A stretch of 64,000 nucleotides of DNA from Nonlabens sp. (GCF_018401815.1 NZ_JAGYKG010000001.1:310001-374000), one strand, 5' to 3'. Shown: positions 19,418-29,763, counted from the stretch's first letter. Notes: generated by a model from the letters alone, not told the origin. Numbers and translations are program-made.

Positions 19418-20455
19418 ATGAAAAATATAAACTTTGAAATGCCTGCTTATTATAAAATAACAGCACTAGCTATAATCCTTATAACAATTGTTTCTTGCGG
19501 TTCTTATCAAAGCATTTCATACAATGACGGCATCTATGGCGATGACCAAGAAAAATACCAAACCGAAGAAATTCAGACACCACCTGACTACCCAGAAAAT
19601 TCTTCCTCGTACTATGAGTCTCTTTTTCGACAGGGAGCAGAAAGCCACGGAAATAACTTTGCAGCCGACAGTGTATTTACAGACGTAGAGTCTTACTCTA
19701 ATAACAGTTATGACGAATCCGATCCAGATTACACGGCTAGTTATGGCGGTGGAGAAGCTGGTTGGGGCACCAATCCTAGTCAAGTCATCGTCAATTACTA
19801 TGATAATGGTTTTGGATGGAACAACTGGGGATGGAACAACTGGGGATGGAATCCGGGCTTTGGATGGAACCGTTGGGGGTGGCATCCTGGATTTGGATGG
19901 AATAACTGGGCCTGGAACTCTGGTTTTGGATGGAACAATGGTTTTTACGGCAATGGATTTGGATGGAACAATTGGGGGTGGAATGCTTACTACGGCAACC
20001 AGTTTTACAGAAACTACGGCCGAAATAATATTAATGGCTATGCCTATCAGAATACAGGAAGAAGTTCAAGAGGACAAGCTCTTAATTACAATACAAGAGG
20101 AAGGTCTGTAAATAATTCAAGAGGTTCTTACTATGGAAGAACAGATGCGACTAACGGGAGATCCTCTTCAACCACGACAAGACTTGGTAGAAGTACAAGA
20201 GCTACCAATGAAAGAAGTTCTTCGAGAGTGAGAACTACAAGAAGCACTACAACACGTAGGTCTTCTTCAAACGCGAGAGACTCAAGATCTACAAGAAATA
20301 ATAGATCCGGCACCATAAGGTCATCTGAGTCATCACCTTCTAGGTCGTCCGGCACGATGAGGTCGTCTGGTTCTTCATCATCTAGATCCTCTGGAACCAC
20401 GAGGTCTAGTTCTGGATCAAGATCATCAGGCAGGTCCTCAGGTGGAAGAGGTTAA
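19418..20455 (+). CDS. Low-complexity Gly/Trp/Asn-rich lipoprotein with Ser/Arg tail
   Basis: I start at the ATG at 19418 (MKNINFEMPAYYK) since a lipoprotein signal with lipobox TIVSC follows; the frame extends 20 codons upstream. After an acidic region come about ten GWNNWGWN-type repeats (residues about 125-205 of this version), then a Gly/Tyr/Asn segment and a C-terminal 100 residues made almost only of Ser, Arg, Thr and Gly. The composition suggests an exposed, aggregation- or carbohydrate-prone surface protein. Similar flavobacterial proteins have carried a vitellogenin-like label, which I do not support. It is 29 nt from the downstream FadL-type gene, so co-expression is likely. Confidence 0.75.
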   Translation: MKNINFEMPAYYKITALAIILITIVSCGSYQSISYNDGIYGDDQEKYQTEEIQTPPDYPENSSSYYESLFRQGAESHGNNFAADSVFTDVESYSNNSYDESDPDYTASYGGGEAGWGTNPSQVIVNYYDNGFGWNNWGWNNWGWNPGFGWNRWGWHPGFGWNNWAWNSGFGWNNGFYGNGFGWNNWGWNAYYGNQFYRNYGRNNINGYAYQNTGRSSRGQALNYNTRGRSVNNSRGSYYGRTDATNGRSSSTTTRLGRSTRATNERSSSRVRTTRSTTTRRSSSNARDSRSTRNNRSGTIRSSESSPSRSSGTMRSSGSSSSRSSGTTRSSSGSRSSGRSSGGRG

Positions 20456-20484
20456 TAGTTAATAGTTAATCATAAACTTTGAAA

Positions 20485-22002
20485 ATGAAAAATATTTTAA
20501 TTTTAAGCGCGCTATTTGCTAGCGCGCTTTTCAGTAACGCACAAACCGTTAGTGACGGATTGCTTTACTCTGGACAAGATCTAAAAGGAACAGCTCGTTA
20601 TAGAGGACTTAGCGGTGCTTTTGGAGCCTTAGGAGGTGATTTAAGCGCTATAGGATCAAACCCTGCTAGTTCTGTAGTCTTTGCTAACAACTATGCCGCT
20701 GTTTCCCTAGGAATCCTAAGTAGTGATAACACTTCTAATTATTTTGGAACAAACACCATAACAGAAAATTCTGATATTAATATCAATCAGGCTGGAGGTG
20801 TTTTAGTATTTGAAGGCCCTGAAAATAGAAGCGTTTCTAAGTTTGCATTGAGTTTGAACTACGACTTGATAAGAAATTTTGATAATTCTGTAAACGCCAG
20901 AGGAACCAGTCCTATTTCTATAGCCCAGTACTTTTTAAACAATGCTAATGGAATAGCATTAGATAATTTTATCGTAAGGACAGGGGAAGGCGAAACCGTA
21001 AGTGATCTCTATCAGTTTTTAGGGCAAGATTTTGGTTTTGGGGCACAGCAAGGCTTTTTAGGTTATGAATCTTTTCTTCTCGATTCTACTGATGATAGCG
21101 ACCTTACTAACACCAATTACCTTAGCAATACGGGTACTGGGAGTTTTAATCAGGATTATTTTGTTCAAACTTCTGGTTATAGCAGTAAATTAAATTTTAA
21201 CGGTGCTTTAGAACTCCATAAAAAGTGGAGTTTAGGAATCAATTTGAATTCGCATGTGATCAGTATGGAGCGATTCACAAGTCTAGAGGAAAACAATTCC
21301 AATGCAGATGCTAGTATAACCGATGTAAGATTTGACAACACTCTATTTACAGAAGCTAACGGCTTCTCTTTACAGTTGGGACTCATAGGAAAACTTACTG
21401 AAAATTTGAGAATAGGCGCCACATATGAATCGCCTACTTGGTATACAATTGAAGAGTCCCAAATTCAGGAAATCATTACACGAGGATCTAACAGTTCGGA
21501 AGTTGCAAGAGTACGACCTAATGTTCTTAACATATTTGCTCCTTATCAATTAAGATCTCCGGGAAGTGTAACTGGTAGCATCGCTTATATCTTTGGTAAA
21601 AGCGGATTGTTAAGTCTGGATTATACGTCTAGAGATTACAGTCAGCTGCGATTCAGCCCTGATAACAATGATCTTTTTAGAACTAACAATCAAATCATAA
21701 ATGAAAGTTTAGAACGAGCTGCCAGTATCAGATTAGGTGGAGAATACCGTGTTCAAAACTGGACGCTTAGGGCGGGTTACCGAATGGAAGAATCTCCTTA
21801 CGCTAATAAAAACATCATGGATAACCTAACGGCTTACAGTTTGGGGTTTGGCTATACTTGGGGTAAAACCATTTTAGACATCTCTTACGATCATTCGGAA
21901 AGAAATTATTCACAACAATTTTTTGATACTGGTCTCACTACCTCAGCAGGAGTTTTTAACGAGATGGACAACATTGTTTTTACTTTAGGCTTTAACCTCT
22001 AA
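20485..22002 (+). CDS. OmpP1/FadL/TodX-family outer-membrane transporter
   Basis: The 505-aa barrel protein has a signal peptide (MKNILILSALFASALFSNAQ). It then carries the family's N-terminal segment RYRGLSGAFGALGGDLSAIGSNPA, where an NPA motif marks the plug region. The barrel strands end FTLGFNL. This family moves hydrophobic compounds such as fatty acids across the outer membrane; the substrate here is not predictable. I prefer the ATG at 20485 over the in-frame TTG at 20479. It follows the lipoprotein gene closely and ends before a strong terminator. Confidence 0.85.
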   Translation: MKNILILSALFASALFSNAQTVSDGLLYSGQDLKGTARYRGLSGAFGALGGDLSAIGSNPASSVVFANNYAAVSLGILSSDNTSNYFGTNTITENSDININQAGGVLVFEGPENRSVSKFALSLNYDLIRNFDNSVNARGTSPISIAQYFLNNANGIALDNFIVRTGEGETVSDLYQFLGQDFGFGAQQGFLGYESFLLDSTDDSDLTNTNYLSNTGTGSFNQDYFVQTSGYSSKLNFNGALELHKKWSLGINLNSHVISMERFTSLEENNSNADASITDVRFDNTLFTEANGFSLQLGLIGKLTENLRIGATYESPTWYTIEESQIQEIITRGSNSSEVARVRPNVLNIFAPYQLRSPGSVTGSIAYIFGKSGLLSLDYTSRDYSQLRFSPDNNDLFRTNNQIINESLERAASIRLGGEYRVQNWTLRAGYRMEESPYANKNIMDNLTAYSLGFGYTWGKTILDISYDHSERNYSQQFFDTGLTTSAGVFNEMDNIVFTLGFNL

Positions 22003-22047
22003 CTAACTTTTTACATCTCAAAATACACTTCTAATTAGTGTTTATTT

Positions 22048-22063
22048 CGCTTTCGCGAAAGCG
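22048..22063. repeat. Palindromic repeat copy 7
   Basis: A perfect CGCTTTCGCGAAAGCG between the FadL-type stop and its terminator. Confidence 0.95.
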
Positions 22064-22074
22064 AAACCACAACA

Positions 22075-22105
22075 AAGCACTTACTTATGTAGGTGCTTTT
22101 TTATA
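22075..22105 (+). terminator. Terminator after the FadL-type gene
   Basis: The stem AAGCACTTAC pairs with GTAGGTGCTT (one G-U) with a 4-nt loop, followed by a T run. Confidence 0.8.
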
Positions 22106-22351
22106 GGATCGTGTTACTAATAGTTAAAAGAATAGATTGCAATCCTGGCTTTTTCAAAAAAAAGAGATCCCTAAGCTTCAAGCAAAGTGTACACCATCAC
22201 ATACCAAGATATGGTAACGCGTATGCTTTTCTTATATTAATAAGGCCGTAAAATATTGTACAGCGACCGTCATATTATTGATATGAAACAACTTATACAA
22301 CGCACTTTAAACAAATAGCAAAGCAAACCCATCCATTTTATCTTATAAATA

Positions 22352-22379
22352 AAAAGCACATCGATCAAGATGTGCTTTT
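22352..22379 (-). terminator. Terminator of the giant T9SS type B gene
   Basis: AAAAGCACATC pairs with GATGTGCTTTT around a 6-nt loop. It lies 25 nt beyond the stop on the minus strand. Confidence 0.8.
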
Positions 22380-22404
22380 ACTTATATGTACTATAAATGG
22401 CTGT

Positions 22405-25400
22405 TTACCGCTTCATTGCAAAATGGCCTGTTGCTTCTCTCTGCTGACCATCAAAAGCATATTCTATTCTGAACCAATAGTCACTGCTAGGTAAGGCCTG
22501 TCCATTATAAGTTCCATCCCATCCAGGCCCATCAACGTCGAGTTGCTTAATGAGTTTTCCATAACGGTCAAAAATATAAAGTGTGGTTCCCGGCAAACGA
22601 TCACCGCCTATAATGTTCCAAGTATCATGAATACCATCTGCATTAGGTGTAAAATAATCCGGGTATCCAAAAACAAATATATCTACAACAATCTCTCCAC
22701 AACCACTTCTCTCTGCAATAGTAACCGTATGAGCACCAGGGGTCACATTGTTAAAGGTTCCGTTATTCACATAAGGTCCATCATCTAAACGGTACCAATA
22801 CTGATCTGGTCCTTGCGCCCTAACAATTACTTGATGATCCTTATCAAAAGGATCTGTAGTAATGTCTATATCATATACTTCTGGCACGCTGGAGACTCTC
22901 ACATTGGTCGTTATAGAATTGGAACAACCTGTAGCAATTCTAGTTGCCGTAACTTCATAATCCCCGCCTTCTGCAACGTCTATAGAAGCGGTTGAAACAG
23001 GTAGTAAAGATCCATTTAAGGTCCATTCATAAGAATACTCCGTATCATTAAGACCTGTATCTAGAGTTACTGGGCCATTTACAAGGTTATTGTTTTCATC
23101 TAGACATAAAATGTATTGATCTAACAAAGAAGGTGTTGGTAACGTATTAAACACCAGATCTAAAGTTGTCAAACTAAAACAGCTGGTATTATCGTCATCT
23201 ACTCTTACAATTAAAGTAGTGTTTGAGGAATAGGTAAAATCGCTTGTAATGCCATTCACTTGACTATCTGCATCTGTCTGATTTAAATAATATACAACTG
23301 TTGATCCTGCTTGACCAGTGGTAACCTGCGCATCAGCAAGACTAACATCTACGGTGGCATTACCAGAACCGTCGTCACAAGCTTCTAAAGGAGAGGGAGA
23401 AACTGCTATAGGTGCTTCTACTGGTTGAATTACAAAGTCTCCTGTAGTGAAACACCCCGAGCTTGTAAACTCTAGTCTATAATAAATAGTTTGAGGAGCA
23501 CTAGTGTTATCATAGCTGTTGGTATCCAACGGGTTGGCGCCAAAAAGTGCATCTGATGGCGTTTCATAGTAGCTAACTGTCGTTCCTGTTTGCCCATTTA
23601 TAACTTGTGCATTGGCATCTACAAAGCTAAACGTAGCAACGCCATCACCATCTTCATCACATTCTTCAATAGTAAATGATGGAACGGATGAAGGAACTGG
23701 ACTTACAATCAAATCAAAAGTAGTTGTATCAGAACAGTTGGTTGTATTATTTTGAACACTTACGCTAATGCTTTCTGGACTTGAAGTATTGGAGTAAGGA
23801 GATGTAATCACACCTGTTGCATTGCTATACACGACAGTATAATCGGCTGGATCCAGTCCATTTAAAATAATCGTGTCATTTTGAGTCAAATCAAATGATT
23901 CTGTGCCATCTCCACTTGGATCGTCACATAAAGTAAGATCAGGAGCAGTTGTTATCCCCGGAGAATCATTAATGGTTAAGTCAAAAGTCGTTGTATTAAA
24001 ACAACTGATGTTATTCACATTTTCAATTCGCACATAAATGGTCTGCGGATTTGAAGTGTTTGTATAGCTATTAGTGTCCAAAGGGTTAGTACCAGCATCT
24101 GCATTTGCTTGAGAGTCATGGTAAGAAACAGCATATAACAAAGGATCTTGTGCGAGTAGAATTTGAGAAGAGTAGCTACTAAAAGTAAATACATCTTCCT
24201 CATCATTACTAGGATCGTCACAAACGATCACTTCGTCAACTGTATTTGCAATAGGAGTAGCGTTGATGATGAGATCAAACGAGCCCGTATCATAACAATC
24301 TGTTGCAGTACTATTTTCAATTCTTACAAATACAGTTTGCGTACCTGTTGTAGTATTGGTATAAGTTGTAGGATTTACAATTGGGTTACTACCAGCATCT
24401 GCGTCTGTTAAAGAGTTATAAAAAGTAATAGTATTATCAACAGATAATTGGGCGCCTAATACAGATGGGTTTTGAGAAGTAAGATCAAATACTTCAAACC
24501 CGTCATTACTTATATCGTCACAAACCACCATATCATTTGCTGTATTAAAGATAGCTGTTCGTTCCACAACAAGATCAAACATAGTGGTGGAAGAACACAT
24601 TAAACCAGTGTTATCGGTAACACGTGCATAAATAGTTTGTGGACTAGCTGTATTGGTATATCCGGCTGTGTTTAATGGCGCAGCGCCGTTAATGGCGTCT
24701 AGCTGAGTAAGGTGGTATGTCACTGTAGCAGTCTGTCCGTTTAAGATAGCTGCATTTTGATCACTCAACACAAACACCTCTGTACCATCATTGCTTAAAT
24801 CATCACAAGTCAGCATATCCATAGGTGTATTTGCTGTGGGAATAGGTGCTGCAGTAAGTGAAAATGGATTGATAGAACTACAACTAGGATCTGCTGTACT
24901 TACTATTCTCACATAAATAGTAACTGTACCCACTGCAAGATCAAAGGAAGTTGGGTTTACAATAGGGTTGGTCTCGTTTTGGGCGTCCAATAAACTAGTG
25001 TAGTAAGTAATCGTAAAATTCGAACCACCAGAACCGCCACTACCACTTAGAGCCGATGATACATAGGCATCAAGATTAAAGTTTACTATAGGGCCGCACT
25101 GCTCAAAATCAGGAATAACAAACGTACTAAAGTCGATCACATCAACTACAAAACTATTTACCAATATACAATTTGACGTGGTATTGGTAATAGCAGAAAA
25201 AACAGTCATCGGCGGCATACTTATTGGGTAGGCCGTTGGGTTACCTATTGCTCCTACTGCATTTTCAGCATCTGTTTGTGAAGTGTGGTAAGTGACCACA
25301 TGATCTCCAGCAGGAAGCCCGTTTAAAATTACAGCATCATTCTGAGTTAAGTCTACAGTTGTGTTACCAGTGGTATTACAAACGATGATATCGTCGGGAG

Positions 25401-26943
25401 CTCCGGCTAATATTTCTGGTGCCACATCTATACACACTTGTTCTGTATAAGTACATCCGTGATTATCAATCATTTCATAGGTATAGCAATTTTGTCCTGA
25501 AATAGCTGGAGTTATGGTCACTGTATTACCAACTGTGCTTACAATATCTGGGCTCGGCTGCCATGATTCAGTAACAATTACTGGCGTAAAAGACAGCTCT
25601 GAAGGAATGATTGCTGGATTAAAATTCAATCCCCAAAAAAAGATATATCCATTATCAGATTGTAAATTATCGGTTATGGTAATGCACCATTGCCCATTTA
25701 TAGAAGAACCTATAAATGTACTGTAAGGATCTACAGGCAAATAGTCTCCCGCTGGAATAGTTGTAACGGAACCTTGAATTTGAGACCATGTTTGAGCAGC
25801 AGTCTCCGTAAACACATAATCAAACCCCGTACCTGGATTCCTGTTAGCATCATCATCTATAGGGATACCTAGAAAAGTACTGCCCCCACTAGAGTACTGA
25901 TGTAAATCTACTTCAGATCCATTAGGGGCAGATACAGTGATTTGTAAATCTCCTAAATAAGAATGCTCCATATTTAAAAAAATATTTACGATATCAGTTG
26001 CGCTGGTTATGACAGTTCCTGGAGCAAATAGGTCTACATCAATACAGGTGGTATAACTCACACCAGAACCATCAGGTAAAAAAGTTTGACCGGTTACAGG
26101 TGGAGACACTGGAATTAAAAATTCTTGAGTTGTCGCAACCCCTGTTAGTATGGTTGATTCCCCAAAACACAGCTGCGTATCAGCTGCCATAGTACCAGTA
26201 AAATCAGGATCTGAAGACACTTGTACTACAAGATCTATTTCCTGCCTGTCAGAACAACCTAAGGCATCCGTAACTTTAAATTTAGTCTGATAGATACCTG
26301 TCGCTGTATAAGTTTCACTTTGTATTTGGCCAGAATTAAATCCTGCTCCATTAGCAAGGTCCCATTCATATGTAGCTCCGGTGCCGTCAGTTCCAAAAGT
26401 AGCCTGGCCGTCAAAAGTGACGATATCACCTTGACAAACTCTTAAAATACCATCTACATCAATTGGTGGTGTAGTAGTAATATTGGTAGTGATCGTCTGG
26501 CATGGATCAAAACAACGTCTTGCCGCTCTCCATCCGGCAGCATTTCCAGATCCATTAGAAATAAACTGTACGGTAAGACATCCAGTAGGATTTCCTGCAC
26601 TTGCCTGAAAAGCTCCTGGAGGAACAGCAGTATTTGTAATGGTCGCTAACAAAGGTGCGGCTGTAGTGTCCCCATCATAAATAGTGAGCACATCGTTGAC
26701 CGCCACATCCATAACAACAAAATCTAGAATCATGCGATCTGTTGGAATTATAGGGCAAAAGACAGCAACGCCGTTAAAATTATCAGAATAATTAATATTA
26801 CCCCCGTCATCATTAAAGGTGCTGGTCGCACAACCAGTATATCTTGTAGGGTTTGCAGGGCCGCTACCTATCATGTTTATATTCACCTGTGCCACTGATA
26901 AATAAGAGACGAAAAAGGCAAATACTATAAGGGATCTTTTCAT
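22405..26943 (-). CDS. Giant modular surface protein with T9SS type B (gliding-type) sorting domain
   Basis: The 1512-aa protein has a signal peptide (cleavage after SVA/Q, about residue 18). A CUB-like domain follows (residues ~35-145), then a PKD-like module (~165-245) and a P/homo-B-like domain with GTGFDYVFTETAAQTW and GQWCITITDN (~270-440). Nine or ten tandem modules of about 90 residues follow, each with CDD-x-S-x-D-G-x-x-x-FDLT and PQTIYVRVE. The last 90 residues (YFTPNADGIHDTWNI, LYIFDRYGKLIKQL, GWDGTYNGQ) are a canonical type B C-terminal domain, which uses SprF/PorP-like partners; such a partner is encoded at 45.7 kb. The likely role is surface adhesion. It is monocistronic. Confidence 0.93.
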   Translation of the reverse strand: MKRSLIVFAFFVSYLSVAQVNINMIGSGPANPTRYTGCATSTFNDDGGNINYSDNFNGVAVFCPIIPTDRMILDFVVMDVAVNDVLTIYDGDTTAAPLLATITNTAVPPGAFQASAGNPTGCLTVQFISNGSGNAAGWRAARRCFDPCQTITTNITTTPPIDVDGILRVCQGDIVTFDGQATFGTDGTGATYEWDLANGAGFNSGQIQSETYTATGIYQTKFKVTDALGCSDRQEIDLVVQVSSDPDFTGTMAADTQLCFGESTILTGVATTQEFLIPVSPPVTGQTFLPDGSGVSYTTCIDVDLFAPGTVITSATDIVNIFLNMEHSYLGDLQITVSAPNGSEVDLHQYSSGGSTFLGIPIDDDANRNPGTGFDYVFTETAAQTWSQIQGSVTTIPAGDYLPVDPYSTFIGSSINGQWCITITDNLQSDNGYIFFWGLNFNPAIIPSELSFTPVIVTESWQPSPDIVSTVGNTVTITPAISGQNCYTYEMIDNHGCTYTEQVCIDVAPEILAGAPDDIIVCNTTGNTTVDLTQNDAVILNGLPAGDHVVTYHTSQTDAENAVGAIGNPTAYPISMPPMTVFSAITNTTSNCILVNSFVVDVIDFSTFVIPDFEQCGPIVNFNLDAYVSSALSGSGGSGGSNFTITYYTSLLDAQNETNPIVNPTSFDLAVGTVTIYVRIVSTADPSCSSINPFSLTAAPIPTANTPMDMLTCDDLSNDGTEVFVLSDQNAAILNGQTATVTYHLTQLDAINGAAPLNTAGYTNTASPQTIYARVTDNTGLMCSSTTMFDLVVERTAIFNTANDMVVCDDISNDGFEVFDLTSQNPSVLGAQLSVDNTITFYNSLTDADAGSNPIVNPTTYTNTTTGTQTVFVRIENSTATDCYDTGSFDLIINATPIANTVDEVIVCDDPSNDEEDVFTFSSYSSQILLAQDPLLYAVSYHDSQANADAGTNPLDTNSYTNTSNPQTIYVRIENVNNISCFNTTTFDLTINDSPGITTAPDLTLCDDPSGDGTESFDLTQNDTIILNGLDPADYTVVYSNATGVITSPYSNTSSPESISVSVQNNTTNCSDTTTFDLIVSPVPSSVPSFTIEECDEDGDGVATFSFVDANAQVINGQTGTTVSYYETPSDALFGANPLDTNSYDNTSAPQTIYYRLEFTSSGCFTTGDFVIQPVEAPIAVSPSPLEACDDGSGNATVDVSLADAQVTTGQAGSTVVYYLNQTDADSQVNGITSDFTYSSNTTLIVRVDDDNTSCFSLTTLDLVFNTLPTPSLLDQYILCLDENNNLVNGPVTLDTGLNDTEYSYEWTLNGSLLPVSTASIDVAEGGDYEVTATRIATGCSNSITTNVRVSSVPEVYDIDITTDPFDKDHQVIVRAQGPDQYWYRLDDGPYVNNGTFNNVTPGAHTVTIAERSGCGEIVVDIFVFGYPDYFTPNADGIHDTWNIIGGDRLPGTTLYIFDRYGKLIKQLDVDGPGWDGTYNGQALPSSDYWFRIEYAFDGQQREATGHFAMKR

Positions 26944-27077
26944 TATTTAAATTTTGGATATTAAAGAGGTCTTTACTAGATAACAAATATGAGAAATTTT
27001 GTTAACTCTTACTTAACGTTTTATGCCAATTTTATGTGTAATTCATGCAAAACAATGCAGTTATGGCTTTCAGTTTG

Positions 27078-27085
27078 TAAATTTG
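27078..27085 (+). promoter_or_regulatory. -7 box of folE
   Basis: TAAATTTG is an exact TAnnTTTG match 39 nt upstream of the ATG at 27125. It lies downstream of the most distal ATG of the open frame (27023), so it supports the shorter start. Confidence 0.6.
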
Positions 27086-27124
27086 CGAAAAAATAAATTG
27101 CCCCTTACTAATTGCAGCACTTAT

Positions 27125-27796
27125 ATGAAAATTGAAGATATACTAGAAAACATAGAAGATAGCGATCACTTGTCTTTTAACGAGCAAACTCCTTTACGTT
27201 CCGATGCATTTGAATTAAGCGATGCCGATAAAATTGAATCTATAAAAAAAGATGTGCATCACATTCTAGAAACTCTAGGAATGGATATGACCGACGACAG
27301 CCTAAAAGGAACACCTAATCGAGTGGCAAAAATGTTTGTTAACGAGATTTTTGGTGGTTTGCGTCCCAATAAAAAACCAAGTGCCAGCACTTTTGAAAAT
27401 AAGTATAAGTACAAGGAAATGCTAGTAGAAAAAGACATTGTGCTTTACTCCACTTGTGAACACCATTTATTGCCTATAGTAGGCCGAGCACATGTAGCTT
27501 ATATATCTAACGGCAGCGTGGTTGGACTTTCCAAGATGAATCGCATCGTAGATTATTATGCAAAGCGTCCCCAAGTTCAGGAACGTTTAACTATTCAAAT
27601 CGTAAGGGAATTACAAAAAGTAATGAATACAGAAGATGTGGCTTGTATAATCGATGCAAAACATCTGTGCGTCAACAGTCGTGGTATCAGAGATATCGAT
27701 AGCAGTACGGTCACTGGAGAATTCGGAGGAAAATTTAAGGACCCGATTGTAAAAAGAGAATTTCTCGATTACCTGCAAATGAAAACTAAATTCTAG
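27125..27796 (+). CDS. folE: GTP cyclohydrolase I
   Basis: It converts GTP to 7,8-dihydroneopterin triphosphate, the first step of folate, biopterin and queuosine precursor synthesis. The zinc and active-site segment is STCEHHLLPIVGRAHVAYI, and the second zinc cysteine is in DAKHLCVNSRGI. The ATG at 27125 gives 223 aa beginning MKIEDILENIED; the frame is open 34 codons further up, but the -7 box lies in that part. A queD homologue using the same product is encoded at 39.4 kb. The next gene, cysS, is on the same strand 169 nt on. Confidence 0.95.
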   Translation: MKIEDILENIEDSDHLSFNEQTPLRSDAFELSDADKIESIKKDVHHILETLGMDMTDDSLKGTPNRVAKMFVNEIFGGLRPNKKPSASTFENKYKYKEMLVEKDIVLYSTCEHHLLPIVGRAHVAYISNGSVVGLSKMNRIVDYYAKRPQVQERLTIQIVRELQKVMNTEDVACIIDAKHLCVNSRGIRDIDSSTVTGEFGGKFKDPIVKREFLDYLQMKTKF

Positions 27797-27896
27797 AGAT
27801 CTACGCTCGATCTTTGTTAAATAGCAAAATCTTAACCGACAGTTTGCTAAACGAAGTTTTTAAACTCTATTTTTGAAGAAGAGATGTAAGGTGTTC

Positions 27897-27912
27897 CGCT
27901 TTCGCAAAAGCG
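27897..27912. repeat. Palindromic repeat copy 8 (variant)
   Basis: CGCTTTCGC-A-AAAGCG: one internal substitution. The flank GTGTTC on the left is the reverse complement of the GAACAC flank seen at other copies. Confidence 0.85.
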
Positions 27913-27965
27913 ATACCAGCACCGATAAATAAAACCAATAGCATAGCATAGTACAAAATTAAAAC

Positions 27966-29453
27966 ATGGCTAGATTTCAAGAAAATGAACTTAAAATTTA
28001 CAACTCTATAAAAGGAGAAAAGGAAGTTTTTACCTCTATTGTCGAGGGACGCATAGGAATGTACGTATGTGGACCTACAGTATACAGCAATGTACACTTA
28101 GGAAACTGCCGGACGTTTATCAGTTTTGACATGATATTTAGGTACTTGAAACATTTGGGGTATAAAGTACGCTACGTTCGAAACATCACAGATGCCGGAC
28201 ACCTCACTGACGATGCTGATGAAGGAGAGGATAAAATCTCTAAAAAAGCCCGACTTGAAAAAATTGAACCTATGGAAGTGGTGCAGCAATATACACTGGA
28301 CTTTCATACGGTCATGAGTCAATTCAATGCGTTTCCACCTAGTATTGAACCTACAGCTACTGGACATATTGTGGAGCAAATCGAAATCATAAAAACCATT
28401 TTAAAAAATGGATACGCGTATGAAAAGAACGGCTCCATTTATTTTGATGTCGTAAGATTTAATGAAGATCATCACTATGGTAAACTCAGCGGTCGCAATC
28501 TGGAAGACATGATGGCCAATTCTCGCGAACTGGCTGCACAAAGCGACAAGGCAAATCCGGCCGACTTTGCACTTTGGAAAAAAGCCAGCTCACAACACAT
28601 CATGAGATGGCCTAGTCCTTGGGGCGATGGTTTTCCAGGATGGCATCTAGAATGTACAGTGATGAGCTCCAAATATCTAGGAGAAACTTTTGATATACAC
28701 GGTGGCGGCATGGATCTTAAATTCCCACACCACGAATGCGAAATCGCTCAAGGAGAAGCTGCTCATGGACACAGTCCTGTGAATTACTGGATGCACGCCA
28801 ATATGCTCACTCTTAATGGTCAGAAGATGTCTAAATCCACTGGTAATAGTATTTTGCCAGGAGAACTTTTTACAGGAGATAATGATTTCATGCAAAAAGC
28901 TTTTGCTCCTAGTGTGGTGCGTTTCTTTATGATGCAGGCGCATTATAGATCTATTTTAGACTTTAGTAATGATGCTATTCTAGCTGCCGAGAAAGGTTTT
29001 AACCGGCTTACAGAAGCCATGAAAGTAATGGAAAATCTATCTGTTTCTAAAACTTCCTCTATTGATCTCCCTTCTTGGAAAGCGAAATGTTATGCGGCTA
29101 TGAATGACGATTTCAATACGCCTATTCTTATTGCAGCGCTTTTTGATGCTGTAAAAATGATTCAATCTATCCATGATGGAAATGCATGCATTACTTCAAG
29201 CGACCTCGAGGAACTTCAAGAAACCATGAACGACTTTTTCTTTGACGTTTTGGGGTTACAAACCTCCAAGGAAGAAGGAAGTAGCTCCATAAAAAAAGGA
29301 CTGGACAGTGCCATGAAACTTATTATAGATTTAAGAGCGACGGCGAGGGCTAATAAAGACTGGAGTACCAGCGATAAAATAAGAGACGAACTCACTGCCG
29401 CTGGAATCGAATTAAAGGATGGCGCTGACGGCACTATTTATAGTCTGAAATAA
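27966..29453 (+). CDS. cysS: Cysteinyl-tRNA synthetase
   Basis: A class I synthetase that charges tRNA-Cys. The [15 protein letters not shown] segment holds the first zinc cysteine and the HIGH-like HLGN near residue 44. Further zinc ligands lie in WHLECTVMS and HHECEIAQ, and KMSKSTGN is the KMSKS loop near residue 282. The length of 495 aa is normal. The ATG at 27966 agrees with the family start. Confidence 0.97.
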   Translation: MARFQENELKIYNSIKGEKEVFTSIVEGRIGMYVCGPTVYSNVHLGNCRTFISFDMIFRYLKHLGYKVRYVRNITDAGHLTDDADEGEDKISKKARLEKIEPMEVVQQYTLDFHTVMSQFNAFPPSIEPTATGHIVEQIEIIKTILKNGYAYEKNGSIYFDVVRFNEDHHYGKLSGRNLEDMMANSRELAAQSDKANPADFALWKKASSQHIMRWPSPWGDGFPGWHLECTVMSSKYLGETFDIHGGGMDLKFPHHECEIAQGEAAHGHSPVNYWMHANMLTLNGQKMSKSTGNSILPGELFTGDNDFMQKAFAPSVVRFFMMQAHYRSILDFSNDAILAAEKGFNRLTEAMKVMENLSVSKTSSIDLPSWKAKCYAAMNDDFNTPILIAALFDAVKMIQSIHDGNACITSSDLEELQETMNDFFFDVLGLQTSKEEGSSSIKKGLDSAMKLIIDLRATARANKDWSTSDKIRDELTAAGIELKDGADGTIYSLK

Positions 29454-29763
29454 TTGCTGAATTCTGTAAGTTTGAAAAAAAGCTGATTAAATAAAAGTAT
29501 ATTCTCATTTATTTTGAGAAATTTGAGGTGTCCTGAATCAATTAATTGAATCAATTAGCATCATTAATAGGTAGATCAGAACAATATTTTAAAGATAACC
29601 ATACCAGAATCGAACTGAATTCATTCGGTTACATAAAAGAATGCTGTAGGTGAAAGCATTTTTTATTGACAGCAGAATTTATGCTGCTGAATACATCATT
29701 AAAATCTTGGATTCATTTCAATAAGTACAAGAGCATCACGTCAAAACAACTTTTTCAACATTT
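29454..29763. other. Intergenic region between cysS and yidD
   Basis: This 310-base gap contains a weak hairpin with a T run at 29640-29665 and otherwise nothing that I recognise. Confidence 0.4.
29640..29665 (+). terminator. Weak terminator-like hairpin
   Basis: A 6-bp stem (AATGCT with AGCATT) is followed by TTTTT. It lies 187 nt after cysS, so it may belong to a long 3' untranslated region or end an unannotated RNA. Confidence 0.4.

Larger units (their letters stand above)
22003..22404. other. Convergent intergenic region with two terminators
   Basis: This 402-base gap holds one palindromic repeat, a plus-strand terminator and a minus-strand terminator. The 240 bases between the terminators contain no gene that I can support. 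Confidence 0.5.

Noticed and set aside
19517..20400. Open frames in other phases over the Gly/Trp repeat gene
   Set aside because: They mirror the repeated codons of the real gene and have no start context or domain.
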